A DNA stretch of 64,000 bases. Origin: an uncultured Oceanobacillus sp. (GTDB lineage Bacteria > Bacillota > Bacilli > Bacillales > Amphibacillaceae). Positions 43,982 through 52,992 of the stretch are shown here, piece after piece (position 1 is the first letter of the stretch; every line of letters starts with the position of its first letter). The stretch covers positions 1-64,000 of the forward strand of contig CALKWU010000216.1 in assembly GCA_938004015.1 (NCBI GenBank). Reading direction: 5' to 3'. The notes beneath the pieces were generated by a model. The model saw nothing but the letters and a program-made list of their open reading frames with translations, was not told the DNA's origin and ran no database searches. The position numbers and the translations under genes are program-made.

Positions 43982-44010
43982 TTGAAAACTTATGTCTCGT
44001 TTGGTAAAAT
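43982..44010 (+). promoter_or_regulatory. Sigma-A promoter of rpsT
   Basis: TTGAAA (43982..43987), a 17-base spacer and TAAAAT (44005..44010), 84 bases ahead of the rpsT start on the same strand. Confidence 0.7.
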
Positions 44011-44094
44011 TAGCTTGTTACAGTAAAGCGAAAAAATCGTCTATGGAAACGAAAAGCTTTTATTGACTGTAGGTTTTACTTAGGAGGTGATATC

Positions 44095-44361
44095 ATGGCG
44101 AATATCAAGTCAGCAATCAAACGTATCAGAACGAATGAAAAGAAACGTTTGCTGAACCAATCGAAAAAATCCGACATGCGTACCGCGATTAAACAAGTGG
44201 AAAGTTATGTCGAGGCGAATGATGTGGAAAATGCGAAGGCTGCACTTAAGGAGACCCTTCGTAAAATCGATAAAGTCGTCCAAAAAGGAGTTATTCATAA
44301 AAACAACGGGGAGCGTCAAAAAGCCCGTTTGATTGAAAAAGTGAATCGTTTGGATGCATAA
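44095..44361 (+). CDS. rpsT: Ribosomal protein bS20
   Basis: 88 residues, basic and helical, a 16S rRNA-binding protein of the 30S body. The signature ANIKSAIKRIRTNEKKRLLNQ begins the protein (key A, N, K, S, A, K, R, N) and GVIHKNNGERQKARL lies near the C terminus. TAGGAGGTGATATC precedes the ATG. A lone plus-strand gene with its own promoter and terminator, opposite to holA and gpr. Confidence 0.98.
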   Translation: MANIKSAIKRIRTNEKKRLLNQSKKSDMRTAIKQVESYVEANDVENAKAALKETLRKIDKVVQKGVIHKNNGERQKARLIEKVNRLDA

Positions 44362-44363
44362 TG

Positions 44364-44407
44364 AAAAGCGGCGGAGACAATTGGGAATCATTGTTTCCGC
44401 CGCTTTT
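44364..44407. terminator. Bidirectional terminator between rpsT and holA
   Basis: An 18-bp stem (AAAAGCGGCGGA-ACAAT and complement, one mismatch) with an 8-nt loop. T-runs lie on both strands; it ends right at the holA stop codon. Confidence 0.9.
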
Positions 44408-45427
44408 TCACGCCGCTTCAATCAATTCGTAAAGCAACAATTCAAAGGCGAGGTCCTTTTCCATCCGCCCTTGTTTGATCGCCGCATCGGTTTCGGCCAG
44501 TTGAATGATGATCCGTTCCAATTTATCGATGGTGAATTGCCTTTCCCGGTTCATTGCGATTTTTACGACATACGGATGGAGTCCCAATTGCTTTTGCATT
44601 TGGTATTGGTTATACCCTTGTTGCTTCAGGAGTTTCACTTGCAGAATCGATCGGAATTGAAAAGCGAGTAAACCAATCATGGCGATCGGTTCTTCCTTCA
44701 TCTTCAACAAATCCTTAAAAATGCGGATCGCTTTATGCAAATCTTTTTCGATCACTGCATCAACGAGACGTAATGAAGAACTCGTCGTCGTATGGGAAAT
44801 GAGGTCTTCAGCTATATCCTTCGTTACGGTACCATTGGGCCCGATATATAACGAAAGCTTGTAAAGCTCGTTTTCCAATTGGTGTAAATTTGTAGACAGT
44901 TCCGCCTCGATGATGTCATAAGCTTCTTCGTCGATTGTGATTTCCAATTCTTTTGCCATTCCCTCCAGCCACGTGCGTAATTCCCTTTCTTTCAACGGCT
45001 GACAAGAAACGACGGTTGCATGTTTTTTCAACAACTTGCTGATTTTTTTCCGTTCATCAATTTTCTCGTAAGGAGCGATGATGACGAGAACCGTATAGTC
45101 AACAGGCGTTTCCAAATATCGTTCCAATGCTTCGAGTCGATGTTCAAAAGGCAGTTTATCCGGCTTTGTTTGCAAAAACACCGGATTTTCCGCGATGACC
45201 AATTTCCGCTCGCTGAAAAATGGATACGTTTCCGCATCGGCAACGACTTCATCGATAGGCACTTCTTCCAAGTCATAGACCGATAAACTATCTTCATCAT
45301 TTCCTGTTACCGTCTCGACCAACTGCCGTTTTATGTTTTCACTGAAATAGGTTTCCTCCCCGTAGAGGAAGTAAACTGGAGCGATGTTTTTCTTTTTGAT
45401 TTTATTCAATACTTCCACATAACCCAT
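44408..45427 (-). CDS. holA: DNA polymerase III delta subunit
   Basis: 339 residues. The delta subunit opens the sliding clamp within the clamp-loader complex. N-terminal PVYFLYGEETYF is typical of HolA/YqeN, and the AAA+-like fold shows no Walker A, as expected for delta. The middle has LRTWLEGMAKEL and ELSTNLHQLENELYKLSLY, and the C terminus RQFTIDKLERIIIQLAETDAAIKQG (family block; key L, A, D, K, G). It follows the comEC block in the usual order. Confidence 0.93.
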   Translation of the reverse strand: MGYVEVLNKIKKKNIAPVYFLYGEETYFSENIKRQLVETVTGNDEDSLSVYDLEEVPIDEVVADAETYPFFSERKLVIAENPVFLQTKPDKLPFEHRLEALERYLETPVDYTVLVIIAPYEKIDERKKISKLLKKHATVVSCQPLKERELRTWLEGMAKELEITIDEEAYDIIEAELSTNLHQLENELYKLSLYIGPNGTVTKDIAEDLISHTTTSSSLRLVDAVIEKDLHKAIRIFKDLLKMKEEPIAMIGLLAFQFRSILQVKLLKQQGYNQYQMQKQLGLHPYVVKIAMNRERQFTIDKLERIIIQLAETDAAIKQGRMEKDLAFELLLYELIEAA

Positions 45428-45576
45428 GTCGGTTCACTCCAAATTATGAATATCGCTGACTAAAATTGTACCATAAGAAATCTGGACATGACATGACGAA
45501 ATGCAAAATCCATAAATCGGGTGGATTTTTTCCTCCAATTGTCTTATACTTGAATTGGACGATAGGAGGGGTAATG

Positions 45577-45711
45577 ATGAACGAGTTTGAGAAAAATCCG
45601 CAGTCAAAAAACAACGATGTGATTGACGCCGGTCTTGGATTTGTCTTTTCATTTTTATACTTTTTCCTCATATTCGGAATTGGAGTAGCTTTCAAAGTTC
45701 TAGGAAGCTAA
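45577..45711 (+). CDS. yqzM: YqzM family small membrane protein
   Basis: 44 residues, the same length as B. subtilis YqzM. It starts MNEFEKNPQSKNNDVIDAG and continues into a single transmembrane helix (about 18-41). ATAGGAGGGG precedes two tandem ATG codons (45574 and 45577). Function unknown. It lies divergent from holA and convergent with comEC, its conserved place. Confidence 0.85.
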   Translation: MNEFEKNPQSKNNDVIDAGLGFVFSFLYFFLIFGIGVAFKVLGS

Positions 45712-45734
45712 TACATTGATTTGATTTCAATTGG

Positions 45735-45763
45735 AAAGAGACTGAAATGGCAGTCTCTTTTTT
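45735..45763 (+). terminator. Terminator of yqzM, overlapping the comEC stop
   Basis: A 10-bp perfect stem (AAAGAGACTG / CAGTCTCTTT) with a 6-nt loop and a run of T ending at 45763. It overlaps the comEC stop at 45762 and may serve both converging genes. Confidence 0.85.
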
Positions 45764-48044
45764 AATTTCCCAAAAATGGATGGAAACTCCCCTTTTCTTT
45801 GTTGAAAATGTATTGTACGGCTCCATGTTCATCAGTGCGGAATACGTCGATTCCGAGTATGTCCAGTGTTTCCATCACTTCTTTTGCCGGATGACCATAG
45901 ACATTGTTTTTGCCGACCGGGATAAGAGCCGTGTCACTAGCAATTTCTTGGAGAAAGCTTTCAGCTGATGAAGTACGGCTGCCATGATGGGCAATTTTCA
46001 CGACATCCGCTTGAAAATCAAAGGTACGGACAATCTCCAATTCCTCATCTTTCCCGATATCCCCCGTGAACAACCAGCTTTTTCCACCGATTTCCGTATA
46101 AAGCACTAGTGAATTTTCATTGGCACTATTTTTATCTTGCAACGGTGCTAAAACAGCAAAAAGTTGACCATTCACGTCAATGACGTCCCTTGCCGCCACT
46201 CGATAGACAGGAATTTTCCCCTCATCCATCTTTTCCGACAAATCATCTGGAAAGATGAAGTAATTGCTGACGTATATAGTTTTTACAATCCCATCTTCCA
46301 GCATAAATGGTAAACTCCCCATATGATCGATATCTTCATGGGTCAAAAACAGGGCGTCGATGTGATGGATCCCCTTTGACCGTAAATATGGTTTGATGAT
46401 CCGCTCATAATTGGAAGCCGTTGCTTGCCTATCCTCAAAGGAAAACTTCGCACCGGCATCAATCATGAAAACTCCCCTTCGATAAGGCAGTTCGATGATG
46501 AAAGCATCACCTTGACCGATATCCAGCATCGTCACCGCACCTTCATCTGAAACATAAGGAATGAGTGCATACGCCATCAACAGGAAAGCGATCGTTGTAA
46601 ATGAAACGAAAGCTTCGTTCCGTCGTTTCCTTTCAATAAAGTATAATGCAACCCATAGAAAAAGATAGTAGAGCCCCAAAAACCAGAGCGGCAATCCCGA
46701 CATATAAAAAGGATAATTGAAATGATAGTCGATCCATTCGATGAAATGGATGACTTTCCGATGAACAGAGATAAACAACTTATCAAAAAACTGTAAAAAT
46801 GAGTCGGGTAAAAAAGAGAATATATGAAATAGGAAAAGAAAAGGGATGACGAAAATTGAAAAGTAAGGAACGATGATGAGATTCAAAAGGATCGATAACG
46901 GTTGAAAAAGATAAAAATAATTCAATTGTAAAGGTAGAATCGCCATTTGTGATATGAAGCTGATGATCAAAACTTGATAACCGGGTGAAACAGAGGAAAG
47001 CCATTTCCGGGATAAAAGGATGGCAAACGTAACGAAAAAGGAAAATTGAAAGCCGACATGGTACATCATGAATGGATTTAAGATGACGAGCAGGATAAAA
47101 ACGATACTGATGGCATCGAGAGTTGGAATATTGACGTTCATTCGGCGGAGCAGTAAGACGATGAACACCATCAAACTCGCCCGTAAAACTGAAGGTTCAG
47201 CTCCTGCAAGTAAAGCATAAACCGGCAAAAACAGCAATACGACGAGTTCCGTTTTCTCTTTTGTCATCACGTTCGTTTTAATCAGCAAGAAATAAATGAG
47301 CCCGATGACGATGCCGATATGTAAACCGGAAATCGCCAAAATGTGGGATAGACCCCAGTCCTGGAACAAAGTCACGATGCGATCATCAAGGGAAGAATCA
47401 TCACCGAGAACGAGAGCATTCATCCAAGCGGCAGTCTCGTCGCTGACACTCAATTTTGCCGCTTGGATCAACTGATGGCGCAAGTAAAAAAAACGATGCC
47501 AAAATGAAGCGCCCTCGCAACGGATATCTTCAAGATGATCGATGACCATTTGCCTCTTGATATCCCTCGTCAATAAAAACTGACGGTAATCGAACTCCCC
47601 CGGATTTCTAGCCCCTTCTGGAGATTCCAATTGCCCCTCGACTTCACAAACAGCCCCTAAACGTAAATGCTCTGCATCTTGTCCATCCGAGCGACCATCA
47701 TCCGGAAAATGAATAAGCAAAATCTTTTCCGACAGAATCAAATCTTCCAATACCACTTCGACTTTATTTTCCTGAATCGTCGGCGCTTCAACGATTTTCC
47801 CTTGCACTTTCCTCGTCTCGTCGTATTGATCGTAAATACTGGAGTCGTTGTCAATATCAGGCAAGTAGTGAAGGAAGAAGAGAAAACAGACGATGGATAT
47901 TAAAAAAGGAGCGAGTTTCATTCGATGATCCATATAAAGGAAAACAAGCCAAAGAAATAAGAAGATGATCAAATTCCTTTCCAATACGATGGAAATCATG
48001 GCAATGGCGCTTGCTATTGCCGGAATATGCCAATATCCTTTCAT
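45762..48044 (-). CDS. comEC: DNA uptake channel protein ComEC
   Basis: 760 residues. The transmembrane channel that brings single-stranded DNA into competent cells. Two N-terminal helices and an OB-like domain (EVEGQLESPEGARNPGEFDYRQFL region) precede the polytopic competence domain (about 225-495, with HILAISGLHIGI). A C-terminal metallo-beta-lactamase domain shows LTHEDIDHMGS and IAHHGSRTS with ligands in LDIGQGDAF, likely degrading the non-transported strand. TAGGAGTTTGGCATT precedes the ATG. Last gene of the comE group. Confidence 0.95.
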   Translation of the reverse strand: MKGYWHIPAIASAIAMISIVLERNLIIFLFLWLVFLYMDHRMKLAPFLISIVCFLFFLHYLPDIDNDSSIYDQYDETRKVQGKIVEAPTIQENKVEVVLEDLILSEKILLIHFPDDGRSDGQDAEHLRLGAVCEVEGQLESPEGARNPGEFDYRQFLLTRDIKRQMVIDHLEDIRCEGASFWHRFFYLRHQLIQAAKLSVSDETAAWMNALVLGDDSSLDDRIVTLFQDWGLSHILAISGLHIGIVIGLIYFLLIKTNVMTKEKTELVVLLFLPVYALLAGAEPSVLRASLMVFIVLLLRRMNVNIPTLDAISIVFILLVILNPFMMYHVGFQFSFFVTFAILLSRKWLSSVSPGYQVLIISFISQMAILPLQLNYFYLFQPLSILLNLIIVPYFSIFVIPFLFLFHIFSFLPDSFLQFFDKLFISVHRKVIHFIEWIDYHFNYPFYMSGLPLWFLGLYYLFLWVALYFIERKRRNEAFVSFTTIAFLLMAYALIPYVSDEGAVTMLDIGQGDAFIIELPYRRGVFMIDAGAKFSFEDRQATASNYERIIKPYLRSKGIHHIDALFLTHEDIDHMGSLPFMLEDGIVKTIYVSNYFIFPDDLSEKMDEGKIPVYRVAARDVIDVNGQLFAVLAPLQDKNSANENSLVLYTEIGGKSWLFTGDIGKDEELEIVRTFDFQADVVKIAHHGSRTSSAESFLQEIASDTALIPVGKNNVYGHPAKEVMETLDILGIDVFRTDEHGAVQYIFNKEKGSFHPFLGN

Positions 48045-48146
48045 AATGCCAAACTCCTATTGATTCTTAAAGAGAATTCATCCTGTAGGAATAAACATGA
48101 GGCTAGGTTGATCAAAGAATTCGGTGGAGGAACAAATGTGGCAAGC

Positions 48147-48171
48147 CCAAATGCTTGGCAAAAGCATTTGG
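48147..48171 (-). terminator. Hairpin between comEB and comEC
   Basis: A perfect 10-bp stem (CCAAATGCTT / AAGCATTTGG) with a 5-nt loop in the 170-base gap between comEB and comEC. No T-run follows on the minus strand, so it may be an attenuator or RNA-processing element. Confidence 0.4.
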
Positions 48172-48214
48172 ACTGGCAACAGAAAAGAAAAACTATTTAA
48201 GACGAATAGTATTG

Positions 48215-48772
48215 TTAAGAAAACAATCGTTCCATTTCCTGTTTCAATGCTTCAACTTCACGATCGGTACCATTTTGTTCCAATTTGTTGAACAACTTTT
48301 GCATGAATTGTTGCTTTTCTTCCTGTTTCGTGTCAAAAGCGAGGTCGATCAACGGTTCTTTTATCGTTTTCACTCCCGCTTCTTCAAACAATTCAATCGC
48401 ATATGGATGGTTCCGGTAATCCTCGGCGTAATAAACGGTTCGAATGCCACTTTGAATCAATTGCTTCGTGCATTGGAGACAAGGAAAATGGGTGACGTAA
48501 ATATCCGCACCTTCTGTAGCGACTCCGAATTTGGCACATTGCAACAACGCATTCGCTTCCGCATGTACAGTCCGGACACAGTGGCCGTCGATGACATAAC
48601 AACCTTCATCGACACAATGGACACTTCCGGATACACTGCCATTGTAACCTCCTGCAATTATCCGTTTATCCCTTACGATCGTCGCACCAACCATCAATCT
48701 CGTACAAGTGCTTCTTAGAGCCAACAAGTGGCTTTGCGCCATGAAGTATTGATTCCACGAAATTCTATCCAA
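48215..48772 (-). CDS. comEB: ComE operon protein 2, dCMP deaminase family
   Basis: 185 residues. A cytidine/deoxycytidylate deaminase-like enzyme with the zinc site in VHAEANALLQC (near residue 71) and PCLQCTKQLIQ (near 98). N terminus DRISWNQYFMAQSHLLALRS is the family hallmark (key W, Q, Y, F, M, L, R, S). The start is TTG with GGGGGG eight bases upstream, matching the B. subtilis N terminus MERISWNQ. ComEB is not essential for DNA uptake in B. subtilis. Confidence 0.94.
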   Translation of the reverse strand: MDRISWNQYFMAQSHLLALRSTCTRLMVGATIVRDKRIIAGGYNGSVSGSVHCVDEGCYVIDGHCVRTVHAEANALLQCAKFGVATEGADIYVTHFPCLQCTKQLIQSGIRTVYYAEDYRNHPYAIELFEEAGVKTIKEPLIDLAFDTKQEEKQQFMQKLFNKLEQNGTDREVEALKQEMERLFS

Positions 48773-48837
48773 AGGAATATCCCCCCAAACGATGTCTTAA
48801 TTTTAGTTTACTATTCTTTTTCTTCTCGTCAAACGTG

Positions 48838-49428
48838 TTAAGGAACTTGAATTTGATCAATGAAATTTTGTAAAGTTTTTTCACCGATTCCTGAAACGTT
48901 CAATAGGTCTTCCGGACTTTGAAAAAAGCCATGCTCTTCACGGTACTGAATAATCGCTTGCGCCTTGGCGGGACCAATGCCATTCAATGTTTCAATTTCT
49001 TCTTGCGTCGCATAATTGATTCGAACCTTTCCTTGTACGTTTCCTCCCGATGAATTTCCTTCTGGGTTTGTGTGCTCCTCTTTACTGTAGACGATGATCG
49101 ACATTTCATCGTGCACTTTTTGCGCAAGATTGATCAAATAAGCATCCGCCTCCTCTGTTAAACCGCCCGCCAGTTCAATGACATCATGGACACGGGCATC
49201 GGCATCGACTTGATATACACCTGGCCGATGCACTTCCCCTTTGATGTCGACAACGACCGTATCCATTTGTTCAGCAACTTTTTCCATACGGATGTCAGTC
49301 ATCTCCAATGCTGCACGAGTGTAGTCGCTATTTTCTTCAGCCGTCCTACCGGTAATGAGGAAAAATAACATCACACAAATTCCAATACCAACGACAAATA
49401 CTATTTTTTTCACCGGTTCAGATAACAA
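48838..49428 (-). CDS. comEA: Competence DNA receptor ComEA
   Basis: 196 residues. A membrane-anchored protein that binds double-stranded DNA outside the cell. N-terminal transmembrane helix (about 8-25), an SLBB-like domain (about 58-110, VVDIKGEVHRPGVYQV), a linker, and a C-terminal double helix-hairpin-helix domain with NGIGPAKAQAII and VSGIGEKTLQNF. Start TTG with AAGGATG upstream. No convincing ComK box was found in the 155 bases upstream. Confidence 0.94.
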   Translation of the reverse strand: MLSEPVKKIVFVVGIGICVMLFFLITGRTAEENSDYTRAALEMTDIRMEKVAEQMDTVVVDIKGEVHRPGVYQVDADARVHDVIELAGGLTEEADAYLINLAQKVHDEMSIIVYSKEEHTNPEGNSSGGNVQGKVRINYATQEEIETLNGIGPAKAQAIIQYREEHGFFQSPEDLLNVSGIGEKTLQNFIDQIQVP

Positions 49429-49566
49429 CGGGAATCACATCCTTGAGAGGAAATGAAGCATGCCAGTGGAAAATGGTTTGAGGGGATTTCAAACATTACA
49501 TTCGACAAAATTTTTCAAATTCCTGCTGAAAGATGAAAAAATGATGGCACTATTCGCATCAACCAT

Positions 49567-49603
49567 GTAAAAAGCCGGGATGTTCAATCATCCCGACTTT
49601 TAC
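49567..49603 (-). terminator. Terminator of the yqeG-to-yqeM operon
   Basis: A 15-bp stem with one mismatch (GTAAAAAGCCGGGATG and near complement) and a 6-nt loop, overlapping the last codons of yqeM and followed by a T-rich stretch on the minus strand. Confidence 0.75.
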
Positions 49604-50342
49604 TTGCGGCAAAGAAAATTCTTTCTGCATCTTCTTGAACCCGATCTGCTTCATGGGAAAAGTCAGCATACACGTTTATATTATCGAAACCACTTTCTTC
49701 CAGCAATCGTTTATAAAAATCAATAGGAAAAGTCCGTTGATGATGTTCTTCATCAAACCTTTCATATTTACCATCAACCAATTGGAAAAACGTCAGCTCA
49801 TGATACATTTCACCGCTCTTTTCACCCGGTGTGCAAAGCCAAATATAAGACGCTTCATCCGTCACTTCGGCGAACGTTTCGCCCATATAATGCTCGGTCA
49901 CATGAGGGAGATGATGGACATCAAACAGAAAAAGACCTCCGGGTTTAAGCACATCGTATACATTTCTGAAAGCTTTTCCAATTTCCTCCGGTTCGGTAAT
50001 GTAATTGACCACATCGCAAAAGCTGATGGCTGCATCAAAACCATGAAGGCCATCGAGATCTCTGATATCTTGATGTAGCCAGTTGATGGCCACTTGCTGA
50101 CTGTACGCCTTTTCTGCAGCAAGTGCCAACATCGATTCGGAATAATCGACCCCGACTATTTCATATCCCCTTTTGGCAAGACGTAACGTGATTTCTCCTG
50201 TACCGCACCCTAAATCAACGACCCGTTCCACCGGTTGTTCCATCAGCCGGAACATCTTTTCGGTAAAGTCCACCCATTTTTCATACGGTGCATGTTCCAT
50301 CAACAGGTCATACACAAAGGCCATCTGTCCGTAAACCATCAT
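49584..50342 (-). CDS. SAM-dependent methyltransferase YqeM
   Basis: 252 residues, class I methyltransferase fold. SAM motif VVDLGCGTGEITLRLAKRG (about 40-58, key D, G, C, G, T, G, E), followed by EIVGVDYSESML and CDVVNYI. The substrate is unknown. Start ATG overlaps the rsfS stop by four bases (ATGA), so they are coupled. It ends the operon that begins at yqeG. Confidence 0.88.
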   Translation of the reverse strand: MMVYGQMAFVYDLLMEHAPYEKWVDFTEKMFRLMEQPVERVVDLGCGTGEITLRLAKRGYEIVGVDYSESMLALAAEKAYSQQVAINWLHQDIRDLDGLHGFDAAISFCDVVNYITEPEEIGKAFRNVYDVLKPGGLFLFDVHHLPHVTEHYMGETFAEVTDEASYIWLCTPGEKSGEMYHELTFFQLVDGKYERFDEEHHQRTFPIDFYKRLLEESGFDNINVYADFSHEADRVQEDAERIFFAASKSRDD

Positions 50343-50698
50343 TGTTCCTCATGTTTTACCGGAAGTGTGACGCGAGGGGCGTCTCCCCATAATCTTTCCA
50401 AATTGTAATATCCACGTTCGTCTTTATGGAACACGTGGCAAACGATATCACCGAGATCGATTAAAATCCAACGTGCTTGTTCAAAACCTTCCATCCGTTC
50501 AATATGCACATGAATTTCATCCATCTTATCTTTTATTCCACGGGCAATCGCTTGAACTTGCCGTTCGGTATTGCCGTGGCAAATCAAGAAATAGTCCGCC
50601 ACTAAGGAAATTCCGTTCATATTCAAGGCGATGAAATCTTCAGCCCGTTTATCGTCACAAACATCGGCAATCAGTTGCACCAATTTAATATTATCCAT
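50339..50698 (-). CDS. rsfS: Ribosomal silencing factor RsfS
   Basis: 119 residues. It binds uL14 on the 50S subunit and blocks subunit joining under nutrient limitation. Family blocks are LNMNGISLVADYFLICHG, ERQVQAIARGI and WILIDLGDIVCHVFHKDERGYYNLE (key W, D, G, H, F, R, Y, L, E). The start overlaps the yqeK stop by eight bases. GGAGGGATTGTTGG precedes the ATG. Confidence 0.95.
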   Translation of the reverse strand: MDNIKLVQLIADVCDDKRAEDFIALNMNGISLVADYFLICHGNTERQVQAIARGIKDKMDEIHVHIERMEGFEQARWILIDLGDIVCHVFHKDERGYYNLERLWGDAPRVTLPVKHEEQ

Positions 50699-51275
50699 CC
50701 AACAATCCCTCCGTATGAATTTTCCTAGTCAAATCGTTGTAAGCATAAAATGAATCCGGGTGGATGATCGCATTTTTTTCGATCAAATGAATCAATGTAT
50801 TTTTACAAGCGAGCCAGCAAGCAAATTCCAGATGTTTTTCACTGGCATTGCGCACTTTTTCCAATTCGGGAAAACTTCTTCCAGGTTCAATGTAATCGGC
50901 AAGATATAAGATTTTATCGACCTTGTTCATTCCCGCTTTCCCCGTCGTATGATGCCGGATCGCTTGCAACACTTCCTCATCCGTAACACCAAACTCTTTT
51001 TCAATGTAGTGGGCAGCGACAGGACCGTGCCATAGTTCCGAATGATACTCCAATAAATCTTTCGGCAAATCATGTTTCAAAATATACGCTTTCAATTGAT
51101 CGACAGACCAATTTTTCGCATAATCATGGAAAACAGCAGCGAGTTTCGCCTTCTCCACAGAACCATTGAATCTGTGCGCCAATTGTCCGCTTACTTCAAT
51201 GACTCGCAACGTGTGTTCGAAACGATCGCTGTCCAATTCACTTTTCACCACTTCAATTGCTTTCCCTATATCCAT
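50691..51275 (-). CDS. yqeK: HD-domain diadenosine tetraphosphatase YqeK
   Basis: 194 residues. HD-type phosphohydrolase with RFEHTLRV, AAVFHDYAKNW (HD, near 58), EYHSELWHGPVAA and IRHHTTGKAGM, which supply the metal ligands. B. subtilis YqeK symmetrically hydrolyses Ap4A. It starts inside the end of nadD (23-base overlap) with GGAGAGAAGG before the ATG; a longer ORF would run further into nadD. Confidence 0.93.
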   Translation of the reverse strand: MDIGKAIEVVKSELDSDRFEHTLRVIEVSGQLAHRFNGSVEKAKLAAVFHDYAKNWSVDQLKAYILKHDLPKDLLEYHSELWHGPVAAHYIEKEFGVTDEEVLQAIRHHTTGKAGMNKVDKILYLADYIEPGRSFPELEKVRNASEKHLEFACWLACKNTLIHLIEKNAIIHPDSFYAYNDLTRKIHTEGLLDG

Positions 51276-51831
51276 ATAAACCTTCTCTCCTAATATATGC
51301 AAAAACCGCTTCCGGGACGAGATAATTGACGGAACGATTATTTCTTAAAAAATTCCGCAATGCGGAAGAGGAAATATCGATTAATGGAATTTCCACCTTT
51401 ATCACGTCATATGGCGGATCCATCCCGTAACCGGTACGCTCCACTCCGACAAACTTCACCATTCCTACGAGTTCATCGATCCGATGCCAATTCGGCAAAT
51501 ATTCCACCATATCTCCCCCGATAATGAAGTAAAATTCACAATCCGGATAAAGTCTTTTTAATTCAGCGATGGTGTCGATTGTATAAGACTTTCCTTTCCG
51601 TTCAATCTCAATCGTGTTGATTTTGAAATACGGATTGGACTGGATTGCCAATTCCGTCATCTTGATCCGATCATACGCTTTTGTTTTTGCATCGTCTTTA
51701 TGGGGTGGTGTATATGTTGGGATGAACCAAATTTCTTCCAGTTCTAGTGCGAGCCGGACTTCTTCCGCTATAATCAAATGGCCGACATGGGGCGGATCGA
51801 AAGTCCCTCCGAGAATACCAATTTTCCGCAT
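51253..51831 (-). CDS. nadD: Nicotinate-nucleotide adenylyltransferase
   Basis: 192 residues. It joins nicotinate mononucleotide and ATP to form deamido-NAD. Nucleotidyl-transferase motifs GILGGTFDPPHVGHL (near the N terminus, with the catalytic histidines) and ISSSALRNFLRN (near 155-166). The ATG at 51831 has AAGGATGGACGAAGA; a longer in-frame start adds 14 unrelated residues. It is part of the yqeG operon and overlaps yqeK. Confidence 0.96.
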   Translation of the reverse strand: MRKIGILGGTFDPPHVGHLIIAEEVRLALELEEIWFIPTYTPPHKDDAKTKAYDRIKMTELAIQSNPYFKINTIEIERKGKSYTIDTIAELKRLYPDCEFYFIIGGDMVEYLPNWHRIDELVGMVKFVGVERTGYGMDPPYDVIKVEIPLIDISSSALRNFLRNNRSVNYLVPEAVFAYIRREGLYGYRESN

Positions 51832-51844
51832 TCTTCGTCCATCC

Positions 51845-52135
51845 TTAAGGAAGTTCAATTTGTTTGTTTTCAACGGATTCTTTATAAAGGATAATATTAT
51901 TCCCGATAATTTGCACTAGTTCTGCATTTGCACCTTGCACTAATTGTTCGGCCACTGTTTCTTTGTCTTCGGAGCAATTTTGCAACACACTCACCTTGAT
52001 GAGTTCCCGTTTCTCCAATGCGTCATTGATCTGTTGGATCATATTTTCGTTCACCCCAATTTTACCGACTTGAAATATCGGTTTTAAATGATGTGCTTCC
52101 GATCGTAAAAAACGTTTCTGTTTTCCTGTTAACAT
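51845..52135 (-). CDS. yhbY: YhbY/CRM-domain RNA-binding protein (YqeI)
   Basis: 96 residues. A single CRM domain, LTGKQKRFLRSEAHHLKPIFQVGKIGV (key K, R, L, A, H, L, P, Q, G, G) and a GNNIILYK C-terminal strand. It binds ribosome precursors in other bacteria. GGAAGGAAGATAAT precedes the ATG one base after the aroE stop, so it is translationally linked. Confidence 0.93.
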   Translation of the reverse strand: MLTGKQKRFLRSEAHHLKPIFQVGKIGVNENMIQQINDALEKRELIKVSVLQNCSEDKETVAEQLVQGANAELVQIIGNNIILYKESVENKQIELP

Positions 52136-52136
52136 A

Positions 52137-52985
52137 TTATCTTCCTTCCAAAATTTGAAATAATTTTTGTTCCAATCCCGTCACATCGACACGTTCGCCA
52201 GTCCAAATCTCAAAGGAATATTGGGCTTGGTAAAGGAGCATCGTATGTCCGAACACCAATCGGGCACCTTGCTTTTTTGCATCTTGCAAAAATTGTGTCC
52301 GAATCGGCTGATACACAATATCACTAACGATGGCATGATGTTTCAACTCATCAATGTTGATGATCGGTTCCAAGCTGATGCTTTTCATTCCGACTGATGT
52401 CGTTTGAATGATCAAATCATAATATTGCAGTCGTTCCCTTGCTTCTTCAATGGAATACACAACTGTATTTGTATCAGTTTTCCCTAACTTTGCGATATCT
52501 ACCGCTTTTTCCTTCGTCCGATTGGCGATATCGACTTCTGAAAAGCCTTTGTCGACGAGTGCATAATATATCGCCCGTGCTGCTCCACCGGCTCCGATGA
52601 TCAAAATGTTTTTATCGAAGTTATGGAAAAAATCAGGAACAGCACTATCCAACGAACGTAAATACCCGATTCCGTCCGTGTTGTAACCGATCCATTTCCC
52701 ATCTTTTCGTAAGACCGTATTCACTGCCTCCATTTCTTTTGAAACCGGATCGAGTTCATCCAAATATGGTATGATCTTTTGTTTATACGGTACGGTCACA
52801 TTAAAACCGTCGACCTCAGCATCCATCAACTGTATGATTTTTTCTCCAAAGTCGTCATCCGGTGTGATTTCATAAAGACGATAGTTGCCTGTCAGACCGG
52901 AACGCTCCAATAATTTCCGATGGATCCAAGGCGACAATGAATGTTGGATTGGATAGCCGATCAAACGAAACTCATACAATTTCAA
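52137..52985 (-). CDS. aroE: Shikimate dehydrogenase
   Basis: 282 residues. It reduces 3-dehydroshikimate with NADPH in aromatic amino-acid synthesis. N-terminal IGYPIQHSLSPWIHRKLLE, the catalytic VTVPYKQKIIPYLDEL, NTVLRKDGKWIGYNTDGIGYLRSL (key N, G, N, T, D, G), and the Rossmann GAGGAARAIYYAL. Start is TTG at 52985; the third codon, also TTG, gives better spacing to AGGGGG and may be the true start. Confidence 0.95.
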   Translation of the reverse strand: MKLYEFRLIGYPIQHSLSPWIHRKLLERSGLTGNYRLYEITPDDDFGEKIIQLMDAEVDGFNVTVPYKQKIIPYLDELDPVSKEMEAVNTVLRKDGKWIGYNTDGIGYLRSLDSAVPDFFHNFDKNILIIGAGGAARAIYYALVDKGFSEVDIANRTKEKAVDIAKLGKTDTNTVVYSIEEARERLQYYDLIIQTTSVGMKSISLEPIINIDELKHHAIVSDIVYQPIRTQFLQDAKKQGARLVFGHTMLLYQAQYSFEIWTGERVDVTGLEQKLFQILEGR

Positions 52986-52992
52986 TTTCCCC

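Noticed and set aside
49429..49583. ComK box upstream of comEA
   Set aside because: I looked for paired AAAA-N5-TTTT boxes and saw only scattered A/T runs without the right spacing.
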